NCBI RefSeq assembly: GCF_004514425.2
Contig: NZ_MYFN02000021.1
Coordinates: 1-45,642, forward strand
Length of the DNA stretch: 45,642 nucleotides
DNA from: Shinella sumterensis
GTDB lineage: Bacteria; Pseudomonadota; Alphaproteobacteria; Rhizobiales; Rhizobiaceae
Direction: 5' to 3'
The translations under genes and the position numbers were made by a program. Of the stretch, positions 35,352 through 43,571 are shown one piece after another. Position 1 is the stretch's first letter, and every line of letters starts with the position of its first letter. Below the pieces are notes generated by a model. The model did not search any database. It saw only the letters and a list, made by a program, of their open reading frames with translations, and had not been told where the DNA came from.

Positions 35352-35391
35352 GCCGTCTATTCCCCACCACCGAAAAAATCAGGAGAAGCAC

Positions 35392-35859
35392 ATGCGTCTC
35401 ACCGCCTGCGTGCAGATGCTCGCACGTCATCTTTACCTGCGACCTGGGCGAACCCAGGCCGTCGCAAGCCGACTGCAAGATGCTGGCATTATCTCCAAAA
35501 CGGAGGGCTCACGCCGATATCCCGACAACGCGAGCCAAGACGAAATCGTCGCACTATTCATCGCTTCGATCACGGATTCCGGTCTCGGCGGCGCTGCGGA
35601 AACGGCGCATGCCTTCGCCGCTCTCACCGACCATGAGGGTACGTCGTTCCGGAAAGCCGTTGCTGACATGCTGTTCAGTGAGGATATCCCGTGCGGGGAC
35701 GTCGCCATTTATTTCAATCCACCGGCCGCAACCATCGCCTTTGACGGAGATGTTGTGGTCTTCGGCCGCGCCGAACCTGCAGCCGGAGCGGTATCCGCGC
35801 GTCTTATCGGAGCGCCCACCGTTCAGGCCCTCAGGGCCGATCTCCAGAAGGAATCCTGA
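35392..35859 (+). CDS. Hypothetical phage-region protein
   Basis: A 155-residue protein with no family recognised. Residues 1-50 (MRLTACVQMLARHLYLRPGRTQAVASRLQDAGIISK) look like a small helix-turn-helix or winged-helix segment. Residues 90-150 are beta-rich (DVAIYFNPPAATIAFDGDVVVFGR). AGGAG lies seven bases before ATG 35392; longer frames reach back into the terminators and are not used. The next gene starts in its stop codon (TGATG), so these genes are coupled. Confidence 0.65.
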   Translation: MRLTACVQMLARHLYLRPGRTQAVASRLQDAGIISKTEGSRRYPDNASQDEIVALFIASITDSGLGGAAETAHAFAALTDHEGTSFRKAVADMLFSEDIPCGDVAIYFNPPAATIAFDGDVVVFGRAEPAAGAVSARLIGAPTVQALRADLQKES

Positions 35860-36776
35860 TGTCAAAACTCCTGTCAAAACTCATCGGTAAGCAGTCCTCC
35901 ATGGATCTGGCCGCCGCCATCGAGAAGGCTCAAGCCGAGCTCGCCCAGGCAGAGGCCGCCGTCGCCACAACCGAGGCGGAGTACGATGCCGGGCTGCTGA
36001 CCGCCGACAAGAAGTCGTTGCGCGTTCTGGTAGACGCCAAGGCCGACGCGCAGATTGATGCGGACACCGCTCGATCCCGCATCCGCCGCTTGGAGCAAGA
36101 TCACGAAGCCGCCCTCGAGGCTGAAGCCGCTGATCAGCGCCAGCGCCGTTACGACGAGGCCAAAGCCGCAAGCGAAGCTGCCGAGAAGCGCATGCGGAAG
36201 GAATACCCGCGCGCCGCCATGGCCATCCGGGAGTTGCTCGCCGAGCTCGCTGCGGCGTCGATCGCCGTTCGTGCTGCTAATGCGGATCGTCCGGAAGGGG
36301 CGCCGGCATTGTTTGATCCCGAGCATGCGCGGTCGCAACCTGTCCTGTATCGCGAAGAGCTCAGTGAGGAGATTCTGGATCTCTGGACAACAATCGACGG
36401 CACAGCGCCCATTCAAGACGATCTCCAGCACCATGTCCATCAGCACCAGAAGCACCGCCGCGGAATGCTCACCGACCGCTCTGACAGCGTAGAGCGGCCG
36501 CTGACGTACGGTCTGGTTCAGACCGTACACGGCCCTCTTGAGGTCGTTCGCAAGCGCTTCCGCCGGACCAAATACATGCCGGATCAGGGCGGCTACCGCA
36601 TCGCCCCGCTTGCCACGGAGATCGTGCTCCCCGCCCTGGATGCCGCAGCGGACCCCTATTGGAAGCCCGCATATGATCAGCATGACGCCGCACAGCAGGC
36701 CGCGGAACAACTGAAGCCCGCACCGACACGTCCCGAGCGTGTAGCCGAATTCTCGTACGAGTTGGTGAAACAATGA
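35859..36776 (+). CDS. Coiled-coil phage-region protein
   Basis: A 305-residue protein of unknown family. Residues 15-130 are alanine/glutamate-rich and predicted to be a long coiled coil (EKAQAELAQAEAAVATTEAEYDAG, ARSRIRRLEQDHEAALEAEAADQRQRR). Residues 130-300 are a separate domain with a histidine patch (LQHHVHQHQKHRRG) and RKRFRRTKYMPDQGGY. It may be a virion or morphogenesis protein. Its last bases overlap the next start codon by 4 bp (ATGA), making a coupled triplet 35392-37018. Confidence 0.65.
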   Translation: MSKLLSKLIGKQSSMDLAAAIEKAQAELAQAEAAVATTEAEYDAGLLTADKKSLRVLVDAKADAQIDADTARSRIRRLEQDHEAALEAEAADQRQRRYDEAKAASEAAEKRMRKEYPRAAMAIRELLAELAAASIAVRAANADRPEGAPALFDPEHARSQPVLYREELSEEILDLWTTIDGTAPIQDDLQHHVHQHQKHRRGMLTDRSDSVERPLTYGLVQTVHGPLEVVRKRFRRTKYMPDQGGYRIAPLATEIVLPALDAAADPYWKPAYDQHDAAQQAAEQLKPAPTRPERVAEFSYELVKQ

Positions 36777-37018
36777 ATGACGTCTTGATCAAGGAGGCCG
36801 CCCGCCGCCGGGCTGAGAAAGCCGATGCAGAAGCGGCCGCGACAAAGGCATCATGGGCGCGTGTGGCTTCTGGCACTCGCAGCTCAGGCAATCCAACCGG
36901 GCCGTGGGCAAAGGTCGTCGCGTCGGTCAACGCGCGCAACGGTCATCGCACTGAAGCCACTGCGCCCGGCTGGGCGAAGGTGTTGGCCGCGGCCAACAAA
37001 GGCCGGCGCCAGGGGTAG
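36773..37018 (+). CDS. Small basic protein with three WA[KR]V repeats
   Basis: An 81-residue basic protein (many R and K). The motif W-A-K/R-V-x-A/S recurs three times: SWARVASG, PWAKVVASVNARNG and GWAKVLAAANKGRR, spaced about 18-24 residues. The N-terminus (IKEAARRRAEKADAEAAATKA) is a short helix. It starts within the stop of the preceding gene. The repeat suggests a peptide ligand or a nucleic-acid-binding role, but no family is known to me. Confidence 0.6.
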   Translation: MNDVLIKEAARRRAEKADAEAAATKASWARVASGTRSSGNPTGPWAKVVASVNARNGHRTEATAPGWAKVLAAANKGRRQG

Positions 37019-37210
37019 CCCCCTGGTCAGGGACCGTGTGTTGCAAATATAGCACAGCGGGCGCGAACGCCCGAGCTCCGACAGATTGCGCAGTTTGAAA
37101 AGGTGTCCGCGGGCAATCCGATTGCCCGGAAATCGGCACTTTCGAGTGTCCGCGGTGCCGTCAGTGCGGACAGCTTTGCGGACACCACCACCCACCAACA
37201 TCATCACGCA

Positions 37211-37236
37211 GCCCGGCCGTCGCGCCGGGCTTCTCA
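37211..37236 (+). terminator. Probable terminator before tail-fibre gene
   Basis: GCCCGGC (37211-37217) and GCCGGGC (37224-37230) form a 7-bp stem with a 6-nt loop, followed by TTCTCAATTCT. The T-run is weak. It lies 20 bp before the tail-fibre start and in the 237-bp gap after the preceding gene, where nothing else was recognised. Confidence 0.6.
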
Positions 37237-37255
37237 ATTCTAAGGACTCCACAAG

Positions 37256-38281
37256 ATGGTGACTGAGAACACGACCCCGAACCGCGGCTATCAAGAGCCC
37301 GCGGTCGGGAATACGCTCAAGGTAGACATTGACCGCCTTGTCTCCGCCCTGCGGGCCATCGACGTGGACGTAGCAAACGCTCTGGCGGCTATTGTGTCGA
37401 AGGCGGGGCTTAATAGTCCCGCCTTCACGGGAACGCCGACGGCCCCGACAGCAGCGCCTGGAACGGACAGCGGACAGTTGGCCACGACGGCCTTCGTGAA
37501 AGCGGCGTTCAACGCGCTGGTGGATAGCGCCCCTGGCGCGTTGGACACGCTCAACGAGCTCGCCGCGGCCATTGGTGACGATCCGAACTTTGCGGCCACC
37601 ATGGCTGCGCTCATCGGGACGAAGGCTGATGCGGCCGCTACGACGGCCGCTTTGGCGTTGAAGGCGGATGCGAGCGCGCTTGCCGCAAAGCTGGATAAAT
37701 CTGGCGGCGTGATGACCGGCTCGATCCAGGATGCCGTTCTGGCACCATCTGCCGCCCCGACAAAAAGGCTCGGCTTTAATCTGACTGGCATCACTGCCGG
37801 GCAGAAGCGCGATATCATCATGCCTGATCGGAACGTTGATCTTGGTTCGATTGGCGCGGTTGCCATCCTCGCTGATCAGAAGGCCGCTGGAACCAGCCCG
37901 GGCACGATTGCATCGGGGTCTTGGGTGACGCGCGAGTTGAACACGGAAGTGAGCGACCCACTCGGCATCGTGCCCGCGCCGTCCGGCAACACATTCACTC
38001 CGGCCTATGATTGTATCTGTGAATGGACCGTCCCATCACACCGCACCGATGCTTTCCAGAGCCGACTGTTCAACGTCACCGACAACGTTGTAGCGGGGGT
38101 GGGGATGAGCAGCTACGCGTCAAACAGCGGCCTTACCTCCAATACCAGTTACGGCATCGCACCCGTTGTCGCGGGCAAAACGTACCGAGTTGAACACCGC
38201 TGCGCTACGAGCGGAGCCGGAGGCTTTGCCGACGGCTATGGTACGGAGCAGTACGCCACCGTGAAGCTTACGAGGGTTTGA
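37256..38281 (+). CDS. Phage tail-fibre-like protein
   Basis: A 341-residue protein with fibre-type sequence: an N-terminal anchor (NRGYQEPAVGNTLKVDIDRLVSALRAIDVDVANAL), the recurring fibre repeat AFTGTPTAPTAAPGTDSGQLATTAFVKAAF, and a DTLNELAAAIGDDPNFAATM...GTKADAAATTAALALKAD helical repeat stretch. Both are common in tail-fibre (collar-type) proteins of Mu-, P2- and lambda-like phages. The C-terminal 120 residues (NTFTPAYDCICEWTVPSHRTDAFQ onward) look like a beta-rich receptor domain. It is the first gene of the tail block; a small downstream protein follows after 3 bp. It probably mediates host binding, though it may now be vestigial. Confidence 0.85.
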   Translation: MVTENTTPNRGYQEPAVGNTLKVDIDRLVSALRAIDVDVANALAAIVSKAGLNSPAFTGTPTAPTAAPGTDSGQLATTAFVKAAFNALVDSAPGALDTLNELAAAIGDDPNFAATMAALIGTKADAAATTAALALKADASALAAKLDKSGGVMTGSIQDAVLAPSAAPTKRLGFNLTGITAGQKRDIIMPDRNVDLGSIGAVAILADQKAAGTSPGTIASGSWVTRELNTEVSDPLGIVPAPSGNTFTPAYDCICEWTVPSHRTDAFQSRLFNVTDNVVAGVGMSSYASNSGLTSNTSYGIAPVVAGKTYRVEHRCATSGAGGFADGYGTEQYATVKLTRV

Positions 38282-38284
38282 CGC

Positions 38285-38683
38285 ATGAAGTGGGGCATTA
38301 TCGAAAATGGCGTTGTTACGACGATCTCCTATGCACCAGATCGCGACGAGGCCGGCGAGCTTCTTCCCATCTGGCAACAAGTTCCGGACGATGTTTTCGC
38401 AGGTTTCGTCCAGCTGGAAGGTGGCGAGTTTATCCCGCCTAGCGACGGAGGGCAGCCCGATTCAGTGACGATCGTCTATCCGGTCGATCTGTGGTCGCGC
38501 ATGACTGATGACGAGGCACATGCCGTCGAGGCTGCGATGGCCACACAGCCAGTGCGTATCCAGAACATTTTCCGGGCTGCCTCATCATATCGAGGCGATC
38601 ACGAGCTGTGGCCGCTTCTCGAAACCATGGCGGTCGGCCTTTTCGGCGCCGGGCGTGCCGCGGAAATCCTTGCCGCTTCTTAA
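38285..38683 (+). CDS. Small phage tail-block protein after the fibre gene
   Basis: A 132-residue protein starting 3 bp after the fibre gene. MKWGIIENGVVTTISYAPD and LPIWQQVPDDVFAGFVQLEGGEFIPP resemble the N-terminal part of tail-fibre-associated proteins. Residues 65-130 (PVDLWSRMTDDEAHAVEAAMATQPVRIQNIFRAASSYRG) are typical of short phage proteins found behind fibres in rhizobial prophages. In P2 gene order this is the place of gpG, the fibre-assembly protein, but sequence identity with gpG is not evident. Function is contextual. Confidence 0.65.
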   Translation: MKWGIIENGVVTTISYAPDRDEAGELLPIWQQVPDDVFAGFVQLEGGEFIPPSDGGQPDSVTIVYPVDLWSRMTDDEAHAVEAAMATQPVRIQNIFRAASSYRGDHELWPLLETMAVGLFGAGRAAEILAAS

Positions 38684-38730
38684 CTAGCCACCCACCACCA
38701 AAACCCAACCACATCCTAAAGGAGGCCGCA

Positions 38731-39114
38731 TTGGCTGACCTATCGCAACCGCCTGGCTGGAACGGCAGCTGGGCGGCCGACCGAACATGGGGCGACGACG
38801 CTCCCGCTCAGATCCCCCAAAAACTAGGAAACACAATGACGACGATTACACTTACCCGACCGGTTGCCAACGGCCCGGAGATGATCACCACGCTTACGCT
38901 GCGCCCACCGCGGCTCGGCGACTCTCCGTTGCTCATGCGAGGCGCAGACGCGTTCCTCGCCGGCAATGTCAGCCTGCTAGCCGACAATCTTCTAGACGTT
39001 CTCGCCGCCGTTTCCGGCCATCCGCGCTCTGTCATCGACCAGATCGAACCGGCGGACCTGGACGCTGTTCTGGATGGCCTGACGAAATTCATCGGGGCGT
39101 ATTCAAAGCGATAA
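38731..39114 (+). CDS. Phage tail assembly chaperone (P2 E/Mu gp41-like)
   Basis: The core, from ATG 38836, is 92 residues: MTTITLTRPVANGPEMITTLTLRPPRLGDSPL, then GNVSLLADNLLDVLAAVSGHPRSVIDQIEPADLDAVLDGLTKFIG. This is the common tail-chaperone family located just before tape-measure genes. An in-frame TTG at 38731 has a nearly perfect AAAGGAGG five bases upstream and would give a 127-residue form with a 35-residue extension (ADLSQPPGWNGSWAADRTWG). ATG 38836 has its own AGGA. Both starts may be used. It lies 15 bp before the tape-measure gene, leaving no room for a frameshifted longer form as in P2 E'. Confidence 0.8.
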   Translation: MADLSQPPGWNGSWAADRTWGDDAPAQIPQKLGNTMTTITLTRPVANGPEMITTLTLRPPRLGDSPLLMRGADAFLAGNVSLLADNLLDVLAAVSGHPRSVIDQIEPADLDAVLDGLTKFIGAYSKR

Positions 39115-39129
39115 TCGGAGGCGCGCAGC

Positions 39130-41232
39130 ATGGCCGTCTTGAAATCAAGCCTTATCCTCTCGCTCGTCGACAATGTGTCGAAAAGAGCGCGCGGGATCAG
39201 CACCACCTTAAACGGCCTGCAGGCGAAAAGCTCGTCGCTCGTTGGTCTGACAGCCCGGCTTGCGGCATTCGGCGGCGCGTATGTTGGTGTGCGAGAGGGC
39301 GTGAGCGGCACTCTCGGTGCCGCGATGGAATTCGAGTCTGCGTTTGCTGATGTCCGCAAGGTCGTCGAAGCATCGGACGAGCAGTTCCAGAACATGAGCC
39401 GCACCATCAAGGCTATGTCCCGCGAACTGCCGATGACGTCGGTGGAGATCGCACAACTGTTTGCTGCAGCCGGCGAATCCGGTGTTGCGACCACGGATCT
39501 CAAGGCTTTCGCCGAGATGGCTTCCCGTGTCGGTATCGCCTTCGATATGTCGGCAGAAAATGCTGGTGAAAGCCTTGCAAAGCTCAAGACGCAGTTCGGT
39601 CTGACCGTTGCGGAAACTGGCGATCTTGCCGACGCAATCAACCACCTGTCGAACAACATGGCGAGCAAGGCCAGCGCAATCACGGATTATCTTCTGCGCG
39701 TCGGATCGCTCGCCGAGATGGGCGGGTTCGCCAAGGAGGAAATCGCGGGCATCGGTAGCGCCATGATCGCGGCCGGCGCCCAGGCTGAGACAGCGGGCAC
39801 GGCAATGCAGAATGTCGTCAAGGCGCTAACCCGTGGCTCGTCTGCGAAGAAGAGCCAGCGCGACGCGGCCAAGGCGCTCGGCCTGGATCTGCCGTTGCTC
39901 GCCAAGCAGATGCAGAAGGACGCGCCCAAGGCTCTCAAATCGGTGCTGACGGCCATCTCGAAACAGTCGAAGGATCGCCACCTTTCGCTCCTGTCCGATT
40001 TCTTCGGCGATGAGGCAAAAGCTTTTGCCCCGCTTGTCGGAAACATCGGTCTGCTCGACCAGGCGCTCGATAGCGTGGCCGACAAAACGAAATATTCAGG
40101 ATCTGCGTTCCGCGAGTATGTAGCTCGGGCGAACACGACGTCCAATGCCCTGCAGATCCTGCGGAACAAAATCGCATATGTTTTCGAAGACATGGGCGAA
40201 GACTGGCTCCCGACCATCAAGGAAGGTGCCGGCGCGATTGGCGAGGTGCTCGACACCCTGGGGCAACGCGCGAGCATCTTTGATAAAGCCGGCGCGTCGC
40301 TTCGCGGTTTTGCGCAGGGGCTGGGTTACAACGGTGGCGTCGGCGAAGTCATCAGGGACCTCGGGGATCTTCTATTCGGCAAGGCCGATGGCAACGGCGC
40401 CGCCGACACGCTCGGCCGGCTGTTCGCCAAGTTCGAGGGCTACGGAAAAGCCATCCGGGAGTTCAAGGATTCGCTTAAGGACAATCCGATCGCCCAGTTC
40501 TTCGGCGAGCTCGCTGGCAAGGGGCTGAAGCTTGCGCTTGCGGCGGGTGCTATCTCCATGGTCGCTGGTGCCATCACGACGCTAGCAACGGCGCTCGCGC
40601 GGATCACGGGCATTACGACGGCAATCGGCATCATGCGCGCCGTCGGCAAGATTGGTGGCATCCTCAAAGATGTGCCGATTCCGCAGGTGCCGGGCGGCGA
40701 CAGCAATCCTACCAGCAACAACAAGCCGTCGAGCGGATGGCCGGTTGCGCTTAAGGGCGTCCTCGCGGCCTTCCAAATGTTCGATGCCTATGCCGGAATG
40801 CCATCGACGAAGGAAGGTATCGAGGAGCTCTACAAGAAGAACCGCGAGGGCGCTGGCGGCCTTAATCGTTGGCTAGATAGCGTGATCACCACTCCATCCG
40901 AGTGGTTCCGCCGGAATGACAATTCCAGCCATCCCTACCGCGATGGCGACGACGGCGGGCGCGCATCTTCTTTGGATGCTTATCTCGCTGGCCCGAATGG
41001 CGGGAAGCCAGTCACGATCGATGCCTCGAGCATCGCGGCCATGAACCAGCCTTCCGGCGTTCAGCAGGTTGCGGTGACGAACCGCGAGCGGCCAAACATC
41101 ACGGTCCACGCGCCGGTCACGATCAGCAACATCGCTTCGCCTCAGGACGCCGTCGAAGCGGCAGCCTCGCGACTCGGCCAAGCGGCGAAGGCGTCGCTGG
41201 AATCCACCTTCAGCGGCGGCGGTGGCTTTTAA
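39130..41232 (+). CDS. Phage tail tape measure protein
   Basis: A 700-residue tape-measure protein of the TP901-1/P2 T type. Residues 1-80 begin with a helical NVSKRARGISTTLNGLQAKS region. Residues 60-330 include the classic EFESAFADVRKVVEASDEQFQNMSRTIKAMSRELP..., VEIAQLFAAAGESGV and GFAKEEIAGIGSAMIAAGAQAETAGTAMQNVVKAL, followed by LSLLSDFFGDEAKAFAPLV. Hydrophobic segments (about 470-500) are as usual. It is short for the family and is not followed by any distal-tail or hub gene; the next gene is on the opposite strand, so the tail operon ends abnormally here. The protein appears intact to its own stop. Confidence 0.9.
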   Translation: MAVLKSSLILSLVDNVSKRARGISTTLNGLQAKSSSLVGLTARLAAFGGAYVGVREGVSGTLGAAMEFESAFADVRKVVEASDEQFQNMSRTIKAMSRELPMTSVEIAQLFAAAGESGVATTDLKAFAEMASRVGIAFDMSAENAGESLAKLKTQFGLTVAETGDLADAINHLSNNMASKASAITDYLLRVGSLAEMGGFAKEEIAGIGSAMIAAGAQAETAGTAMQNVVKALTRGSSAKKSQRDAAKALGLDLPLLAKQMQKDAPKALKSVLTAISKQSKDRHLSLLSDFFGDEAKAFAPLVGNIGLLDQALDSVADKTKYSGSAFREYVARANTTSNALQILRNKIAYVFEDMGEDWLPTIKEGAGAIGEVLDTLGQRASIFDKAGASLRGFAQGLGYNGGVGEVIRDLGDLLFGKADGNGAADTLGRLFAKFEGYGKAIREFKDSLKDNPIAQFFGELAGKGLKLALAAGAISMVAGAITTLATALARITGITTAIGIMRAVGKIGGILKDVPIPQVPGGDSNPTSNNKPSSGWPVALKGVLAAFQMFDAYAGMPSTKEGIEELYKKNREGAGGLNRWLDSVITTPSEWFRRNDNSSHPYRDGDDGGRASSLDAYLAGPNGGKPVTIDASSIAAMNQPSGVQQVAVTNRERPNITVHAPVTISNIASPQDAVEAAASRLGQAAKASLESTFSGGGGF

Positions 41233-41264
41233 GTTGAGAAGGGCCTTTCGTTGGCCGCGCCGCA

Positions 41265-41366
41265 CTAGGCCGGCGTGGTGCCGGCGTGTGCCTGCGCTCT
41301 CATTTCGTCCGCAAGCTTGCGCAACCGGGCGATGATTTCGGTGAGCGTAAGTTTGTCTAGTTCCAT
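41265..41366 (-). CDS. 33-residue hypothetical peptide
   Basis: A short frame, MELDKLTLTEIIARLRKLA then DEMRAQAHAGTTPA, amphipathic and helical in pattern. It is too short to be certain. The codon pattern looks coding, and a G-rich stretch about nine bases upstream may serve as ribosome-binding site. It lies between the tape-measure gene and the membrane protein gene, on the minus strand. Confidence 0.4.
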   Translation of the reverse strand: MELDKLTLTEIIARLRKLADEMRAQAHAGTTPA

Positions 41367-41466
41367 ATACGATGCCCCCATTGCGCGCTCGGAACGCGGA
41401 TGGGGGCGAAAGGTTCCGGGTGATGGTTGCCAGATCTACCAACTTCGCAACCATGCCACTCGCTAC

Positions 41467-42186
41467 TCAACTATTCATGAGCGTTTCACATGAAAGCGCC
41501 AGCTGACGGCCATACTGATCTGAAGCGTTCCTGACGCTGTCCTCCGTCACTAAAAAAAGGAAAACCAGCGCGTGTATAGCTGCAATTAGCAATATTGCTC
41601 CGTGTCTCGAGACGTCTTCCCATCCGCCTGAATGAAACTGGATTATGCTTATGATCACAACAAGGGCATTCAAGAGAAGACCGGCCGGTTTAAGTCCCAG
41701 TAGATTTCGCCTCGCGCCGTAAGTGATGTTTTCATTGAAAAGCACGTTAAATCTCTCGTGGTCCCGAGTGTTTTCACGCAGCCAATTGCCACACTCGATA
41801 TAGAAGCCATCTGCATCTTTTGGCGCACTGGCTTCTGATAAGGCTGTGGGTGCGGCCGTCCCAAGTTTGGTAGCCAGAAAGGTGTGGTAACGCAGCTTCG
41901 AGCGCGTATCCAATGTTTCGTCACGATGGCGTAGCACCGTCGGGAAGGGTCGTCCGCCAGAGCCGGCAAACATCCTGCGCTCAACCCTCAACCCCGAACG
42001 CCTGGAAAAGTCCGCTAGATAGAAAAAGAGTACTGCCACGGTAATCGTTATGATTACCTCTGGGAGGCCGAAATCAGACAACTTCCCGCCCACCTGAACG
42101 AGGGCGAATGCCAAGGCAGGCGCAGCAGCCAGGATCGCCGGAAACAGTCTAGCCTTTACGGTGTATGCGTCCAGCCAGTCCAACAT
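41467..42186 (-). CDS. Four-helix membrane protein coupled to MBL hydrolase
   Basis: A 239-residue protein with two N-terminal helices (about residues 14-32 and 42-62), a cytoplasmic central domain of about 105 residues (RHRDETLDTRSKLRYHTFLATKLG, YIECGNWLRENTRDHERFNVLFNENITYGARRNL), then two C-terminal helices (about 170-190 and 195-215) and a charged tail. I do not recognise a named family. Its ATG directly follows the stop of the MBL gene with zero spacing (TAGATG), with GAGGA upstream, so expression is translationally coupled and stoichiometric. Such a paired soluble enzyme + membrane effector layout is a typical two-gene defence architecture, but this is an inference. Confidence 0.75.
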   Translation of the reverse strand: MLDWLDAYTVKARLFPAILAAAPALAFALVQVGGKLSDFGLPEVIITITVAVLFFYLADFSRRSGLRVERRMFAGSGGRPFPTVLRHRDETLDTRSKLRYHTFLATKLGTAAPTALSEASAPKDADGFYIECGNWLRENTRDHERFNVLFNENITYGARRNLLGLKPAGLLLNALVVIISIIQFHSGGWEDVSRHGAILLIAAIHALVFLFLVTEDSVRNASDQYGRQLALSCETLMNS

Positions 42187-43251
42187 CTATTCCTCATAGG
42201 CGCTGCTGAAGGGCATTGGAGTGAGCGGCTTCATGTTTTCTCTGGGTATGTCGTAATAGTGCCTAATCCAACCCGTGCCGCTCCTGTGAACGTTGTATCC
42301 GCGACGAATAAAGGCGTTGGAAACGCGCTTTCTAGGGTATTCTGGTTTGTTCACTCCGACTGAGCAAAAGGCTGTTCCTCGCACGGTCTTACTGCCCTCT
42401 GGAAGAGGCGGACCCAACCAAATATTGAGGACCGAAGGTGTCACGTTTCTTCTGCTGCCGTGATGAGGAATTTGCACAAACGTGGGAGCAGAAAGGCGTC
42501 CAAGGTAAGCTGCGACCTGGGCCGCTTCCTTAAGAGCAGACGGTCCGGCGTCGGCAGTGAGCAACGCGGTTCTTCCATCAAAATCCGCGAGCTGAACAAT
42601 GCACGATTCGTTTGAAGCTGAGGTTGGAGAGGGATTTTCCTGCAAGGCTTCGCTCGTCCAAGTTTCAAGGAAGCGAACAACAGTCTTGGCGGCTTCAACT
42701 AACCGATCCATGAAGCCTTTTTCTGCAGCGTCGTATGATGTGGGCGTTCGATTGAAATCTGGTATCAGTTCAAGATAGCGGTCGCGCGTCGGGGCGAGCA
42801 CGGTGAACGCCCCAATCTGAGTGCCAGCGAACGCCTCATAGATAGGCACCCCTTTGGCTATTGCAATCTCTTCTAGCTGAGCGACGAGAGGATAAGCGGC
42901 ACGAATTGTCTTGAAGAGCCCTTCTGCCGTATAGTTTCCATGGAACGATCCGACGATCTCAGCCGCGTAAAGCCACGGTCGGTTCATCCAAAGAGCTCCC
43001 ACTTCAAAGTAACGAACCACGTCGAGCAAACCTGAAACATGGTCATTGTCAGCGTGTGTTAATACGACGTGGTCGATACGCTTCGGAGCTCCGTAGTACT
43101 TGTTAATGTGATCAATGATGGTTTGGCCGGTTGGAGCATACCCTCCGTCCACTACGTGAATGACAAAACCTGAGAGTGGATTTCCGTACCGAACGCAAAT
43201 TGCGTCACCGTTACTGTCGCCGACCGATAAGAATTCGATCTCGTAACTCAT
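42187..43251 (-). CDS. ComEC/Rec2-like metallo-beta-lactamase-fold hydrolase
   Basis: A 354-residue soluble MBL-fold protein. The metal motif is VVLTHADNDHVSGLLD (residues 62-77), i.e. HxDxDH rather than the usual HxHxDH, as in the ComEC C-terminal domain. LTADAG (about 231-236) and the later QIPHHGSRRNVTPSVL (about 260-275) are also characteristic of the ComEC-like nuclease group. No signal or membrane segments. ATG 43251 has GGGAG eight bases upstream; a TTG at 43257 is also in frame. It sits in phage DNA with an own promoter region and is directly coupled to the membrane protein. A nuclease or phosphodiesterase activity is plausible by family; partner and role are unknown. Confidence 0.85.
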   Translation of the reverse strand: MSYEIEFLSVGDSNGDAICVRYGNPLSGFVIHVVDGGYAPTGQTIIDHINKYYGAPKRIDHVVLTHADNDHVSGLLDVVRYFEVGALWMNRPWLYAAEIVGSFHGNYTAEGLFKTIRAAYPLVAQLEEIAIAKGVPIYEAFAGTQIGAFTVLAPTRDRYLELIPDFNRTPTSYDAAEKGFMDRLVEAAKTVVRFLETWTSEALQENPSPTSASNESCIVQLADFDGRTALLTADAGPSALKEAAQVAAYLGRLSAPTFVQIPHHGSRRNVTPSVLNIWLGPPLPEGSKTVRGTAFCSVGVNKPEYPRKRVSNAFIRRGYNVHRSGTGWIRHYYDIPRENMKPLTPMPFSSAYEE

Positions 43252-43394
43252 TTCCAATACTCCCAGCTGTTATGCTGGAATACAACAGATCGCCTTATGG
43301 TTGTCGATAGTAACAGTCGAATACCGCGCGCATAAAGTGTTGGTATCCACATAAATCCCGCCATCGTTTAAAGATGGGATTGAGCTTCTTAATC

Positions 43395-43571
43395 CTACGG
43401 CCGCCACCCTCGCGTAAACCCGCGGCCCATTGCCAGGACCGCAATCCGCAGGCGTTCCTCGATCGCATCCCGCTCCGCCAGGACCGTGCGAATGGCCTCG
43501 AGCGCATCCCACTCATGAAGGGCCAACACCTGGAAGGCCTCGTCCTTATCGTTCCGGAGTTCGGGTTTCAC
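43395..43571 (-). CDS. 58-residue hypothetical protein, GTG start
   Basis: A small frame starting with GTG that overlaps the stop of the next upstream gene by 4 bp (GTGA). The sequence VKPELRNDKDEAFQVLALHE then WDALEAIRTVLAERDAIEERL is charged and helical, probably a short coiled coil. Codon use fits coding DNA and the coupling to the gene at 43568-43735 supports it. No family recognised. Confidence 0.6.
   Translation of the reverse strand: MKPELRNDKDEAFQVLALHEWDALEAIRTVLAERDAIEERLRIAVLAMGRGFTRGWRP

Noticed and set aside
39090-39130. P2 E/E'-type programmed frameshift of the tail chaperone
   Set aside because: Only 15 bp lie between the chaperone stop and the tape-measure start, and no slippery heptamer with an extended frame was seen.
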